64,000 bases of DNA from JALYXV01 sp963791545. Its GTDB lineage: Bacteria; Actinomycetota; Acidimicrobiia; Acidimicrobiales; Palsa-688. The stretch spans positions 60,216 through 124,215 of the forward strand of contig CAWBSR010000016.1 in the NCBI GenBank assembly GCA_963791545.1, given 5' to 3'. Of this stretch, positions 51,367-60,285 are shown in pieces. The notes under the pieces were generated by a model that saw only the letters and a program-made list of their open reading frames with translations, was not told the DNA's origin and searched no databases. Made by a program: the position numbers and the translations under genes. Every line of letters starts with the position of its first letter. The first letter of the stretch is position 1.

Positions 51367-52380
51367 ATGACCACCGACACGTTGCATGCCGCGGCCGCGG
51401 CCATGGTTGCACCCGGCAAGGGCATCCTCGCGGCCGATGAGAGTTCTGGGACCATCTCCAAGCGCTTCGCGGCTCTGGGCATCCCCTCCACGGTGGAGTT
51501 GCGCCGTCAGTACCGGGAGACGCTGCTGACTGCCCCCGGGATCGATTCCTACATCAGTGGGGTCATTCTCTACGACGAGACGATCCGTCAGGCCACCTCG
51601 GACGGCACGCCGTTCCCGGAGGTCCTGGCCAGCCGGGGCATCCTGCCCGGTATCAAGGTCGACACCGGCGCCAAGGCGCTGGCCGGGGCGCCGGGGGAAA
51701 CGGTGACCGAGGGCCTCGACGGGCTCCGGGAGCGGGTGGCCGAGTACTACGAGTTGGGCGCCCGCTTCGCCAAGTGGCGGGCCGTCATCAACATCGGCGC
51801 CGGCCTGCCGAGCCGCAACGCTCTCCACGCCAACGCCCACGCCCTGGCCCGCTACGCCGCCCTGTGCCAGGAGGGTGGCCTGGTACCCATCGTGGAGCCC
51901 GAGGTGCTGATGGAGGGCGACCACGATCTGGCCCGCTGCGACGCCGTGACCCACGAGGCGCTGCGCGAGGTGTTCTTGCAGCTGGCGCTGGCCGGCGTGG
52001 ACCTCCAGGGCATGGTGCTCAAGCCCTCCATGGTGATCAACGGAGCCAAGGGCCGGGCGGCCTCGGTGCAGGAGGTGGCGGAAGCCACGGTGCGCTGCCT
52101 GCTCGACTGTGTTCCCGCCAGCGTGCCTGGTTGTGCCTTCCTGTCCGGGGGCCAGGCGTCGCAGGTCGCCACCGAGCACCTCGACGCCATGAACAAGATG
52201 GGGCCCCACCCCTGGACCCTGACCTTCTCCTATGGCCGGGCCCTCCAGGACGACGCCCTGCGCACCTGGGCCGGCGAGGCTGCCAACGCATCGTCGGCGC
52301 AGGAGGTGCTGCAGCAGCGTTCCAGGTGCAACAGCGAAGCGGCGCGGGGCCAGTACGACCGGGCGCTCGAGACGGTTTAG
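51367..52380 (+). CDS. fba: Class I fructose-bisphosphate aldolase
   Basis: A 337-aa class I aldolase of the eukaryote-like type, joining or splitting triose phosphates with a Schiff-base Lys. Diagnostic blocks are GKGILAADESSGTISKRF, AKWRAVI, PIVEPEVL and the active-site Lys in MVLKPSMVINGAK. The class I enzyme is used here with the class II FBPase encoded at 27.8 kb. The ATG at 51367 is 98 bp after prk, with a TATCAC -10-like hexamer close to the start. Confidence 0.95.
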   Translation: MTTDTLHAAAAAMVAPGKGILAADESSGTISKRFAALGIPSTVELRRQYRETLLTAPGIDSYISGVILYDETIRQATSDGTPFPEVLASRGILPGIKVDTGAKALAGAPGETVTEGLDGLRERVAEYYELGARFAKWRAVINIGAGLPSRNALHANAHALARYAALCQEGGLVPIVEPEVLMEGDHDLARCDAVTHEALREVFLQLALAGVDLQGMVLKPSMVINGAKGRAASVQEVAEATVRCLLDCVPASVPGCAFLSGGQASQVATEHLDAMNKMGPHPWTLTFSYGRALQDDALRTWAGEAANASSAQEVLQQRSRCNSEAARGQYDRALETV

Positions 52381-52472
52381 CCCTCGGGCTCGCGGATTTC
52401 GGGCTCCGGAACCCCGGAGCAGTCCCGGTGGGCAGGGACGGCTCGCCGGGCTATCCCTCTAAACTCGGCCCC

Positions 52473-52496
52473 ATGACCGCCTGGCCCCGCCCGTGA
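52473..52496 (+). CDS. Possible 7-codon leader ORF ahead of hypF
   Basis: ATG at 52473 gives MTAWPRP and stops at TGA 52494-52496, overlapping the hypF GTG as GTGA. TAAACT lies 7 bp before it, a possible -10 for a leaderless mRNA. It could set up translational coupling to hypF. The evidence is positional only. Confidence 0.35.
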   Translation: MTAWPRP

Positions 52497-54892
52497 CGTC
52501 GTCATCCGGAGTGGCGTCACACGCGGCGGCCCCGGCCGGCGCCGCGGTGGTCCGGCGCCGCATCCGGGTCCGGGGCGTGGTCCAAGGTGTCGGCTACCGG
52601 CCGTTTGTCCACCGGGTGGCCACCCAATGGGCCCTGTCCGGCCACGTGGGCAACGACACCGACGGCGTCTTCGTCGAAGTCGAAGGCCCCGCCGCCGCCG
52701 TGGATGCCTTCGAAGCCCGTTTGCGGGAGGACGCCCCGCCCCTGGCCCGCGTTGACGCGGTCGAGGCGGCCGGCATGGATGCCCTCGGCGAGGACGGCTT
52801 CCGCATCGTCGACAGCCGCGCCGACTCGGCGGTGCGCACCTTTGTGGCGCCCGACGCCGCCCTGTGCGAGGACTGCCTGCGGGAGCTGTTCGATCCTGCC
52901 GACCGGCGGTACCGCTATCCCTTCATCACCTGCACCAACTGCGGGCCCCGCTTCACCATCACCAAACGGTTACCGTACGACCGGCCCAACACCACCATGG
53001 CCGGCTTCGCGTTGTGTGAGGCGTGCGCAGCCCAGTACCACGATCCGAAGGACCGCCGGTTCCACGCCCAGCCGCTCGCGTGCGCCGCCTGCGGTCCCCG
53101 CCTGTGGCTCGAGGAAGCACGAGGCCAGGACGCCCGCGTCGATGGCAGTGACGCCGCCCTGCGAGTGGCTCAGGGCGCCCTGGCGGCGGGCCAGGTGTTG
53201 GCCGTCAAGGGGCTCGGGGGCTATCACATCGCCTGCGACGCCTTCTCTGAGGAGGCGGTGGCGCGGCTGCGGGCCCGCAAGGGGCGGGCCGACAAGCCCT
53301 TCGCGGTGATGGTCCGCAACCTCGAGCTGGCCCGGCAACTGGCCCACATCGACGCCGACGAGTCCCGCCTCCTGTTGTCGCCGCAGTGCCCGATCGTGTT
53401 GTTGCGGGTGCGCGCCGAGCCCGGCGCGGCCGGCCCGGCCTTGTCACCCCTTGTGGCCCCCGACAACCCCATGATCGGCATCATGTTGCCGTACACCCCG
53501 CTGCACCACCTTCTCTTCAACCCGGTGCCCGGCGAGGGGGCGGCGGCCGCACCCGGCGTGCTGGTGATGACCAGCGGCAACATCACCGACGAACCCATCT
53601 GCTACGACGACGCCGATGCCCGCCGGCGGCTGGGCCGCCTGGCCGACTGCTGGCTGGTCCACGACCGACCTATTCACGTGCCCTGCGACGACTCGGTCGT
53701 GCGCCTGGTCGACGGGGAGGAGCTCCCGGTCCGTCGCTCCCGCGGCTACGCGCCGCTGCCGCTGCGGCTCCCCGTCGAGGTGGCGCCGACCCTCGCAGTG
53801 GGCGGCGAGCTGAAGAACACCTTTTGCCTGGCCTCGGGCCGCGACGCCTGGATGAGCCAGCACATCGGCGACATGGGCAGCCCCGAGACACTCGCCGCCT
53901 TCGAGCGGTCCACCCGCCAGTTCCAGGACATGTACCAGGTCGTCCCGCAACAGCTGGCGGCCGACCTGCACCCCGGCTACCACACCCGCAACTGGGCCGA
54001 GGACCACGCCGACGCCGCCGAGCCACCCGTCGCATTGGAGCTGGTCCAGCACCACCACGCCCACGTGGCCGCGGTCATGGCCGAACACGGCGTGGGGACC
54101 GGAGAGCAGGTGCTCGGGTTTGCCTTCGACGGCACCGGCTATGGCACCGACGGAGCCATCTGGGGCGGCGAGGTGCTGCTGGCCGGTTATGACCGCTTCA
54201 CCCGGGTCGCCCACCTTGGTTACGTCCCGCTGCCGGGCGGCGATGCCACCATCAAACGCCCCTACCGGGCCGCCCTGGCCCATCTCTGGGCCGCCGGCAT
54301 CGAGTGGTCCCACGACCTGGCCCCGGTGCAGGCGACCGACGCCACCGAGCTGGGAGCGCTGCGCCGCCAGCTGGAACGCCACGTGCAATGCGTGCCCACC
54401 TCCAGCATGGGCCGGCTATTCGACGCCGTGAGCTCATTGGTAGGAGTTCGCCACCGGGTCTCCTACGAGGCCCAGGCGGCTATCGAACTCGAAACCCAGG
54501 CCGAGGACCACCTGGCGTCGCCCCGTGCGTACCGCTTCCCCCGGACCGGGGAGGTGATCGAGCCGGGACCGGTCCTGCGGGCAATCGTCGCCGACCTGCG
54601 GGCCGGCGTCGCCCCCGGCGCCATCGCGGCCGGGTTCCACTTCGCGGTGGCCCGCCTGGTGGGCGAGCTGGCCACCGAGATCGCGGGACCGATGGGCCTG
54701 CGGCGTGCGGCCCTCTCCGGCGGCGTGTTCCAGAACGTGCTGCTGGTGCGCCTGACACGGGCCGAGCTCCAGGGCCGCGGATTCGAGGTCCTGACCCATC
54801 GCATCGTCCCTCCGAACGACGGCGGCCTGGCCTTGGGGCAAGTGGTGGTGACGGGGGCTCGACCCGTGACCTTGCGCGGAGCACGGACGTAG
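52493..54892 (+). CDS. hypF: Carbamoyltransferase HypF
   Basis: A 799-aa enzyme that turns carbamoyl phosphate into the thiocarbamate used to make cyanide ligands for the hydrogenase iron. Domains in order: acylphosphatase (about 20-108, VQGVGYRPFVHR); two zinc fingers (CEDCLRELFD.., CTNCGPRF, CEACAAQY, CAACGPRL); YrdC-like (about 205-395); Kae1-like C-terminal domain with HHHAHVAAVMAEHG and FAFDGTGYGTDGAIWGGE. All are complete. It heads a downstream hyp cluster (hypF, SIS-HypC, SIS, hypE). Confidence 0.96.
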   Translation: MTSSSGVASHAAAPAGAAVVRRRIRVRGVVQGVGYRPFVHRVATQWALSGHVGNDTDGVFVEVEGPAAAVDAFEARLREDAPPLARVDAVEAAGMDALGEDGFRIVDSRADSAVRTFVAPDAALCEDCLRELFDPADRRYRYPFITCTNCGPRFTITKRLPYDRPNTTMAGFALCEACAAQYHDPKDRRFHAQPLACAACGPRLWLEEARGQDARVDGSDAALRVAQGALAAGQVLAVKGLGGYHIACDAFSEEAVARLRARKGRADKPFAVMVRNLELARQLAHIDADESRLLLSPQCPIVLLRVRAEPGAAGPALSPLVAPDNPMIGIMLPYTPLHHLLFNPVPGEGAAAAPGVLVMTSGNITDEPICYDDADARRRLGRLADCWLVHDRPIHVPCDDSVVRLVDGEELPVRRSRGYAPLPLRLPVEVAPTLAVGGELKNTFCLASGRDAWMSQHIGDMGSPETLAAFERSTRQFQDMYQVVPQQLAADLHPGYHTRNWAEDHADAAEPPVALELVQHHHAHVAAVMAEHGVGTGEQVLGFAFDGTGYGTDGAIWGGEVLLAGYDRFTRVAHLGYVPLPGGDATIKRPYRAALAHLWAAGIEWSHDLAPVQATDATELGALRRQLERHVQCVPTSSMGRLFDAVSSLVGVRHRVSYEAQAAIELETQAEDHLASPRAYRFPRTGEVIEPGPVLRAIVADLRAGVAPGAIAAGFHFAVARLVGELATEIAGPMGLRRAALSGGVFQNVLLVRLTRAELQGRGFEVLTHRIVPPNDGGLALGQVVVTGARPVTLRGART

Positions 54893-54935
54893 AGTGGTCC
54901 TGGGCCGGTTCGAAACCGTCCCGAAAGGATTCCTG

Positions 54936-55699
54936 GTGCCCAACCCGATCATCTCCGATGAGAGAGAGCTGGCGATCGACTTCGCGGCCCTGGAGCCGGT
55001 GTCCGACAAGCTGGCCGCCGCCTCGCTTTCCCTCGCCCGCCGCTTCGCGGCCGGGGCCACCATGTGGTGCGTCTCGCCGAGCTGGCCCGCCCACGGCCGC
55101 CACGTGGCGGTCGAGTTCGTGCACCCCGTGATCATGGGGAAGCGGGCCCTCCCGGCCATCTACGTGAATGACGACGACCTGCTGGCGTCGTTGCGGGTCA
55201 TGGTGCGCCCCGGCGATGTGGTGGTCGCCATCGGTAAGGCAGAGGATGGAAAATTGCCTCCCTGCTCCGCCGGGCCGAGGCGTGGGGGCTCACCAGTGTC
55301 TGGATCGGGGCCGGGACCCGTCCCCCGACCAGCGCCGCCGACCATCTCCTGTGGGTCGATGGTGTCGAACCCGAGGTCGCGGGCACTTCCGGTGCCTACG
55401 TGGTGCTCTACCACCTCCTGTGGGAGTTGGTGCACGTCGTCTTCGAGCATCCCGGCTTGTTGCCCGAGCCGGCCGCGTGCACCGACGAGGTGTGCATCAC
55501 CTGCTCCGACGAGGGCCGCCTGGTCGAGGTCATAGAGGTCGAGGCTGACGATATGGCCTGGGTCCTGGCTCAAGGACACCGGGAACGGGTCGACACCACC
55601 CTGGTCGGTCCTCGGGCGGCCGGCGATCTGCTGCTGGTGCACGCCGGGACGGCCATTACCGCAATCGAGGAGCCTGCGGTCGGGGAGTTGGTCCGGTGA
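54936..55699 (+). pseudogene. SIS-domain/HypC-like fusion, split by a frameshift
   Basis: Two reading frames make one protein if a base is restored at the A4 run 55250-55253. The first frame (from GTG 54936, after AAAGGATT) gives a SIS-type N-terminal half ending IGKAEDGK. The other frame continues IASLLRRAEAWGLTSVWIG and then a HypC-like domain (VCITCSDEGRLVEVIEVEA) to the stop at 55699. Restored length is about 254 aa. The HypC-like domain lacks the usual N-terminal Met-Cys. It lies between hypF and the next SIS gene, with a GTGA overlap to the latter. A sequencing error, a real mutation or recoding are all possible; coding on both sides looks otherwise intact. Confidence 0.8.
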
Positions 55700-56370
55700 C
55701 CGCGGAACCCACCAACTTCCTGTATCCGTTCATCGACTCCGAAGAGCGCGACTCCACCGCCTTGCTCGTCGACCTCGCCGCCTCGGCCCGGGGCAAGATG
55801 GCCCAGAGCCGGGAGTTGCAACTGGCGACGCTGGCCCAATGGTCGAGCACCGTCGAGACGGTGGCAGCCCAGATGGCGGCCCGTTTCGCCCGGGGGGGAC
55901 GGTTGTGGACCTTCGGCAACGGGGGCAGTGCCACCGACGCCGAGATGACCGCGGAAATGTTCCGCCATCCGATCAGCGGCCGCCCGCTGCCCGCCTGGCC
56001 CCTGGTGGAGGACCGGGCGGTGCTCACCGCCCTGGCCAACGACGTCGGCTTCGAGTTGGTGTTCTCCCGGCAACTGATCGCCCATGCCCATGCCGACGAC
56101 ATCGCTCTCGGCCTGTCGACCAGCGGCAACTCCAACAATGTCATGCACGCCTTCGGCGAAGCCAAGCACCGGGGCCTGTTGACGATCGGTTTGGCGGGCT
56201 ACAACGGTGGCGCCATGGCCGGGAACGATAAGGTCGATTACTGCCTGGTGGTGCGCTCCGACAGCGTCCACCGGATCCAAGAGGCGCAGGACGCGCTCAT
56301 GTTCGAACTGTGGTCGGTCGTGCAGCGCCATCTGGCGGACCAGTCCACCCTGGAAGGGAGCACGACATGA
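55696..56370 (+). CDS. SIS-domain protein (GmhA-like) in the hyp operon
   Basis: A 224-aa SIS-fold protein with TFGNGGSATDAEMTAEMF and LGLSTSGNSNNVMHAF, typical of phosphoheptose isomerase-like (GmhA) proteins. Its GTG overlaps the preceding stop and its stop overlaps the hypE ATG (ATGA), so it is made with the hydrogenase maturation proteins. Heptose synthesis seems an unlikely role here. It may handle a phosphosugar-like or carbamoyl intermediate or pair with the SIS-HypC protein. Function is unproven. Confidence 0.88.
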   Translation: MTAEPTNFLYPFIDSEERDSTALLVDLAASARGKMAQSRELQLATLAQWSSTVETVAAQMAARFARGGRLWTFGNGGSATDAEMTAEMFRHPISGRPLPAWPLVEDRAVLTALANDVGFELVFSRQLIAHAHADDIALGLSTSGNSNNVMHAFGEAKHRGLLTIGLAGYNGGAMAGNDKVDYCLVVRSDSVHRIQEAQDALMFELWSVVQRHLADQSTLEGSTT

Positions 56371-57506
56371 CCGATGTCACCGAGGAGATCGCGGATGCGC
56401 CGGAACCCCCAGAGGGGACCGACAGGCCCGAACGGGAGCGGGAAGAAGCGGTCTTCGATCGGATCGAGGCCTTCCGGCGCCGCAAGCCCCGCCTGCTCGA
56501 TGAGGTAGTCACATCGGCCCACGGTGCCGGAGGCAAGGCCTCGGCCGCCCTCTTGGACCAGGTCTTCCTCCCGGCCTTCGCAGAAGACCGCAAGGCGCTC
56601 CAGACCGACGCCGCGGTGCTGACGCTGCCTTCGGGCGAGCGGCTGGCGTTCTCCACCGACTCCTACGTGGTGAAACCGTGGCGTTTTCCCGGCGGGTCCA
56701 TCGGCGACCTGGCCGTCAACGGCACAGTCAACGACCTGGCCATGATGGGCGCCCGCCCCATCGCCTTGTCGGCTGGCTTCGTGATCGAAGAGGGTTTCGC
56801 CATCGAGTCGTTGCGCGAGATCGCGGCCGACATGGCGGCCGCCGCCCTGAAGGCCGGGGTATCGATCGTGACCGGCGACACCAAGGTCGTCAACCGGGGT
56901 GCCGCCGACGGCGTGTACATCAACACCGCGGGCATCGGGATCATCCCCGAGGGTCGGGAGCTTTCCGCCCGAAAGGTCATTGCCGGCGATGCCGTCATCG
57001 TCTCGGGCACGATCGGCGACCACGGCACCGCAGTCATGCTGGCCCGGGGCGACCTCATGCTGGACGCCCGGGTCGACAGCGACACTGCCGCCCTCAACGA
57101 GCTGGTCGAGATCCTCCTGGCCGCGGCGCCGGGGACGAGGTGGCTTCGCGACGCTACTCGGGGCGGGTTGGGCACGGTCTGCAACGAGCTGGCCCGCGAC
57201 TGCAACCTCACCGTACGTCTCGAGGAGGCCTTGATGCCGATCCGACCGGTGGTCGGGGGGGCTTGCGACATTCTGGGCATCGACCCGATGTATGTGGCCA
57301 ACGAGGGCAAGTTCGTGGCCATCGTCCCCGCCGAGGAAGCCGAAGCCGCGGTGGCGGCCGTCCGGGGCCATCCGCTGGGCGGCGACGCCGCCCAGGTGGG
57401 CGAGATGTGGGCGGATCCGCCGGGGTTGGTCGTCCTGGTGACCCCCTTTGGGGGGACGAGGATCGTCGACATGTTGGTCGGCGACCCGCTGCCCCGCATC
57501 TGTTGA
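56367..57506 (+). CDS. hypE: Hydrogenase maturation protein HypE
   Basis: A 379-aa PurM-like enzyme that dehydrates the thiocarbamate on its own C-terminal Cys to thiocyanate. The chain ends PRIC, with the essential terminal Cys. Other landmarks are AHGAGGKASAALLD, STDSYVVKPWRFPGGSIGDLAVNGTVND (split here for brevity as STDSYV and GGSIGDLAVNGTVNDLAM) and RDATRGGLGTVCNEL. The first 45 residues are an acidic extension. Its start is fixed by the ATGA overlap with the SIS gene. Confidence 0.96.
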   Translation: MTDVTEEIADAPEPPEGTDRPEREREEAVFDRIEAFRRRKPRLLDEVVTSAHGAGGKASAALLDQVFLPAFAEDRKALQTDAAVLTLPSGERLAFSTDSYVVKPWRFPGGSIGDLAVNGTVNDLAMMGARPIALSAGFVIEEGFAIESLREIAADMAAAALKAGVSIVTGDTKVVNRGAADGVYINTAGIGIIPEGRELSARKVIAGDAVIVSGTIGDHGTAVMLARGDLMLDARVDSDTAALNELVEILLAAAPGTRWLRDATRGGLGTVCNELARDCNLTVRLEEALMPIRPVVGGACDILGIDPMYVANEGKFVAIVPAEEAEAAVAAVRGHPLGGDAAQVGEMWADPPGLVVLVTPFGGTRIVDMLVGDPLPRIC

Positions 57507-57563
57507 GGGCTTTGCACATTTCGGCCGTTTCGGTGCTTTTTGCGCCTTCGGCTCGCACTTCTG

Positions 57564-57589
57564 ATGACTAGTCCGAAGTAACTAGTCAT
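57564..57589. promoter_or_regulatory. Inverted repeat downstream of hypE
   Basis: ATGACTAGT (57564-57572) and ACTAGTCAT (57581-57589) are exact complements with an 8-bp spacer, 57 bp after the hypE stop. It could be a terminator or a binding site. The 370-bp gap (57507-57876) has no convincing gene; a 92-codon minus-strand frame there looks like chance. Confidence 0.45.
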
Positions 57590-57821
57590 ACCCCGCGGGC
57601 TCCACCGTTTGGGGGAGGCCGTACCTGCGCAAACGTCTTACCGTCGGCTCGGCGTCGAGACGCGGCGCTGAATTTGCACAATCCCGGACATACTTGCCCC
57701 AAATGCCACTTTTGGAATACAGTGCCCCGGCGAACCGCTCCGGAAGCTGAGATCCAGCGGCACATCGGTCGAAGCGATCGGGCGCAGCGCAGTAGCAGTG
57801 AAGGCTATAAGCGGGGGACGG

Positions 57822-57836
57822 ACGCAGGCCCTGCGT
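57822..57836. promoter_or_regulatory. Palindrome upstream of the membrane coiled-coil genes
   Basis: ACGCAGG-C-CCTGCGT is a perfect 15-bp palindrome about 40 bp before the first gene of the membrane-protein block. A TATAAG hexamer lies at 57806. It is a candidate operator. Confidence 0.4.
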
Positions 57837-57876
57837 GAATATCCCTAGAACTTCCCACATGTTGAAAGGGGGCTTG

Positions 57877-58512
57877 GTGGCCAGAGGCCGCAGGCGCGAC
57901 GAGACTGGTCAGGCGGCAAGCAATGGCTTGCTACTGATCGTCGTATTGCTGGTGGTGGTGATCGCAGTGGTGCTGCTCCAAAGGACAGCATCGACTGCCG
58001 AATCCATCAACAAGAAGGCGTCAACGATCGCGAAGACAGGTCGCGGGATCAACGACAACACGGACTCGATCCTTCAGTTGACGAAGACCAATCAGCTCGG
58101 TACCTCGATCCTCAACTCGGCCAAGCCGCTGAGTGACCAGCTGAACCAAGTGGTCGGCCTGGCCAACTCGGTCAACGGCCTGGCGACGTCGATCAACGGC
58201 TCGGCGGGAACGATCGATGGTACGGCCAAGACGATCAACAACTCGGCCGGCGCGATCAACGGCACCGCTGGGGGGATCAACTCGGCGGCATCGTCGATCC
58301 TCACGGTGGCCAACCAGATCAAGGCCGGCGTAACGATGATCAATCACAACCTGGATGCCACCCTCGGAGTGGCCCAACAGATCAAGAGTGACACCGGCGC
58401 CATCGTCGGCAGCGGTGCCGTTACCGGTACCGGCCCCGGTCTGGCCCGTGCGCTCCACCTGGCGGCGTGCATCAACAAGGAACTCGGCGGCGCAGCTGCC
58501 GGGCAGTGCTAA
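57877..58512 (+). CDS. Single-pass membrane protein with heptad repeats (A)
   Basis: A 211-aa protein. Residues 1-15 are basic, 17-35 form one hydrophobic helix, and the rest is polar and would lie outside the membrane. Residues 98-146 are seven successive 7-residue units of the pattern x-I-N-x-x-A-x (SVNGLAT, SINGSAG, TIDGTAK and so on), the 3-4 spacing of an Ile/Ala-core coiled coil. It ends with Cys211 and has a second Cys at 198. GTG 57877 follows AAAGGGGG; further in-frame starts exist upstream. No known family. Confidence 0.7.
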   Translation: MARGRRRDETGQAASNGLLLIVVLLVVVIAVVLLQRTASTAESINKKASTIAKTGRGINDNTDSILQLTKTNQLGTSILNSAKPLSDQLNQVVGLANSVNGLATSINGSAGTIDGTAKTINNSAGAINGTAGGINSAASSILTVANQIKAGVTMINHNLDATLGVAQQIKSDTGAIVGSGAVTGTGPGLARALHLAACINKELGGAAAGQC

Positions 58513-58528
58513 GGGGAGGCGAGAGAAT

Positions 58529-59224
58529 ATGACTGCTGCAACTACAGCTCGGCTCCGTAGCGTTGATCGCGACCAGGCCCGCTTCCTTACCCGCTGGCTC
58601 ACCGTGTGGGTGGTCCTGCTGGCCGTGGTCGTCCTGGTGGTGGTGTTCTATCTGATCTTCATCACCAACTCACTGGCCTCCATCAACAAGAACCTGGGTA
58701 CGACGACCAACGCCCTGGTTCCGGCGGGAGGCCACGTGGCCACCCTGCCCAACCAGATTCAGCAGGTCAACGCCAGCCTGACCAGCATCGACGCCTCTCT
58801 GAAACCCATCACGGGACAGGCGACGGACATCGTCAATGCCCTGACGTCGATCAACTCCAGCCTGCAGGCGGTGGACGGCTCCCTCAAGGACACCTCCTCG
58901 TCTCTGGTCAACACCTCGGGGTCGCTGGTCAACACCTCGTCGGTACTCCAGACAGTGCTGGGAACCGCAGGGAGCATCAACTCCTCCCTGATCGCGGCTA
59001 ACAGCCCGGCTGGTGACTGCGGGTCCACGTGTAGCTCCGCCCAGGTGGGCGTACAGAACATCTGGCAGCGGGTCGGTCAGATCAACACCGTGCTGTCCTC
59101 AGCTCGTGGTGATACGGCCAACGTGGCCAGCAGCGAGGTCCCGGGCATCAACACCCAGCTCCACGGCATCTGCGTCGGCACCATCGTGAAGCTGGTCGGC
59201 CTGCTCAACCCGGCGAGTTGCTGA
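58529..59224 (+). CDS. Single-pass membrane protein with Ser/Asn-rich helical stalk (B)
   Basis: A 231-aa protein with the layout of its upstream neighbour: basic N-terminus, one hydrophobic helix (about 24-47), then a long Ser/Thr/Asn-rich segment with repeated SINSSL and SLVNTS units. Four or more Cys occur in the outer part (DCGSTC, GICVG) and the last residue is Cys231. The ATG at 58529 has GGGAGG upstream. It lies 16 bp after the first gene and overlaps the third by one base, so the three form an operon. Confidence 0.7.
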   Translation: MTAATTARLRSVDRDQARFLTRWLTVWVVLLAVVVLVVVFYLIFITNSLASINKNLGTTTNALVPAGGHVATLPNQIQQVNASLTSIDASLKPITGQATDIVNALTSINSSLQAVDGSLKDTSSSLVNTSGSLVNTSSVLQTVLGTAGSINSSLIAANSPAGDCGSTCSSAQVGVQNIWQRVGQINTVLSSARGDTANVASSEVPGINTQLHGICVGTIVKLVGLLNPASC

Positions 59225-59871
59225 TGCGACGCCCGACCAGACGAGACGAACGGGGGTTAGTCGGGGTTGTCCTGACGATCGTGATCGTCTTCGCCCTGAT
59301 CGCGGTCGTCGAGTTGACCCGTACCCTCGAGGCGGCCCAGTCGATCAACACCACCGTGGTGGGGATCCGAGGATCCGTCAGCAAGATTGGCAACAACCTC
59401 AACACCGGCTGCAACGCCCAAACCAACGCCGGCTGCAGCAGCGATGCCCTGCCGGTGCTGAACACGACGGTTGATCTGGTCAAGCAAATCGATGCTGCTG
59501 CCAAGCCGCTCTCCGGTGAGGCCGCCCAGATCATCACGGCCGCGACCAGTATCAACGCCACGGTGGCTCAGATACTGAAAACGGCGTCGTCGATCAACGC
59601 CACGGTGCACTCGATAGGCGGTGCCGGAGGCTCGATCGGTGCCTCGGTCAACGGGATCAACTCCAGTCTGGGCGCAGTCAACGTGGACGTTTCGCAGATC
59701 AAAGACCAGATCGTTGCGATCAACGGACACGCCGACGCCGCAGCCGGCCTGGTCAATGGGATCAAGGGCGATACCGCGACGATCAACGCCCAAGCGGGTG
59801 GAATCCAGGATCAGGCACACCGCATCTCGTGTGACCATCCGGTTCTCGTCCCGCTCAGCTCCACCTGCTAG
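59224..59871 (+). CDS. Single-pass membrane protein with SIN(A/S)T repeats (C)
   Basis: A 215-aa protein: Arg-rich start, hydrophobic helix at about 11-29, then outer helical repeats (SINTTV, SINATV twice, GINSSLG). It has Cys pairs (TGC..AGC) and ends with Cys215, as the two neighbours also end with Cys. The ATG overlaps the previous stop (TGATG). A clear terminator follows, closing the three-gene unit. Confidence 0.7.
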   Translation: MRRPTRRDERGLVGVVLTIVIVFALIAVVELTRTLEAAQSINTTVVGIRGSVSKIGNNLNTGCNAQTNAGCSSDALPVLNTTVDLVKQIDAAAKPLSGEAAQIITAATSINATVAQILKTASSINATVHSIGGAGGSIGASVNGINSSLGAVNVDVSQIKDQIVAINGHADAAAGLVNGIKGDTATINAQAGGIQDQAHRISCDHPVLVPLSSTC

Positions 59872-59890
59872 GAATGTGAAGACCACGAAG

Positions 59891-59925
59891 AGGGGCACGG
59901 TGGAACTCTCCACGGTGCCCCTTTT
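59891..59925 (+). terminator. Rho-independent terminator of the three-gene membrane unit
   Basis: GGGGCACGGTGGA (59892-59904) pairs with TCCACGGTGCCCC (59909-59921) with one mismatch and a 4-nt loop, followed by TTTTC. It lies 20 bp after the stop at 59871. Confidence 0.85.
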
Positions 59926-59992
59926 CGGTTGCTAGTTCGTTCTATATACTCGCTGGTGCCGGTGCGGAGCCGGCCCTGAAGGGGGTGCCCCA

Positions 59993-60238
59993 GTGCTCTA
60001 CTGGTGGATCGGAAATATCATCCTGTTGGTCGTAACGCTCGTCTTGGTCGCCCTGTTGCTTCGGGTTGTAAAACCCATCAAAGAGATTCAGAAGCAAGCA
60101 AATGATATTGTCGCAGGGGCCGGGGTCATCAGCAAAAACCTGGAAGCTGTTCCCAAGCTTTTGCAGACCCAACGTCTGGCTGGCGTAGCCCGCCAAGGCG
60201 TAGGCGCTTACGGTGCCGCGATCACGAAGTTGCTGTGA
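59993..60238 (+). CDS. Small membrane protein with cytoplasmic helical tail
   Basis: An 81-aa protein. Residues 3-24 are one hydrophobic helix; the next residues are Lys-rich and amphipathic. By the positive-inside rule the tail faces the cytoplasm. It starts at GTG 59993; AAGGGGG lies upstream, and TATACT (59945-59950) is a possible -10. It is followed 47 bp later by another small membrane gene. No known family. Confidence 0.6.
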   Translation: MLYWWIGNIILLVVTLVLVALLLRVVKPIKEIQKQANDIVAGAGVISKNLEAVPKLLQTQRLAGVARQGVGAYGAAITKLL

Positions 60239-60285
60239 GTCGGGACATGCGCAGTCATCGAGTGATTCAAGGAGGAGTGGAGTAA

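Noticed and set aside
55240..55260. Programmed -1 ribosomal frameshift in the SIS-HypC gene
   Set aside because: The A-site AAA can slip, but the P-site GGA would re-pair badly, and no downstream pseudoknot is evident. An indel at the A-run is simpler.
57582..57860. 92-codon minus-strand frame in the hypE gap
   Set aside because: No ribosome site, odd Cys/Arg composition, crosses an inverted repeat and a palindrome; probably chance.
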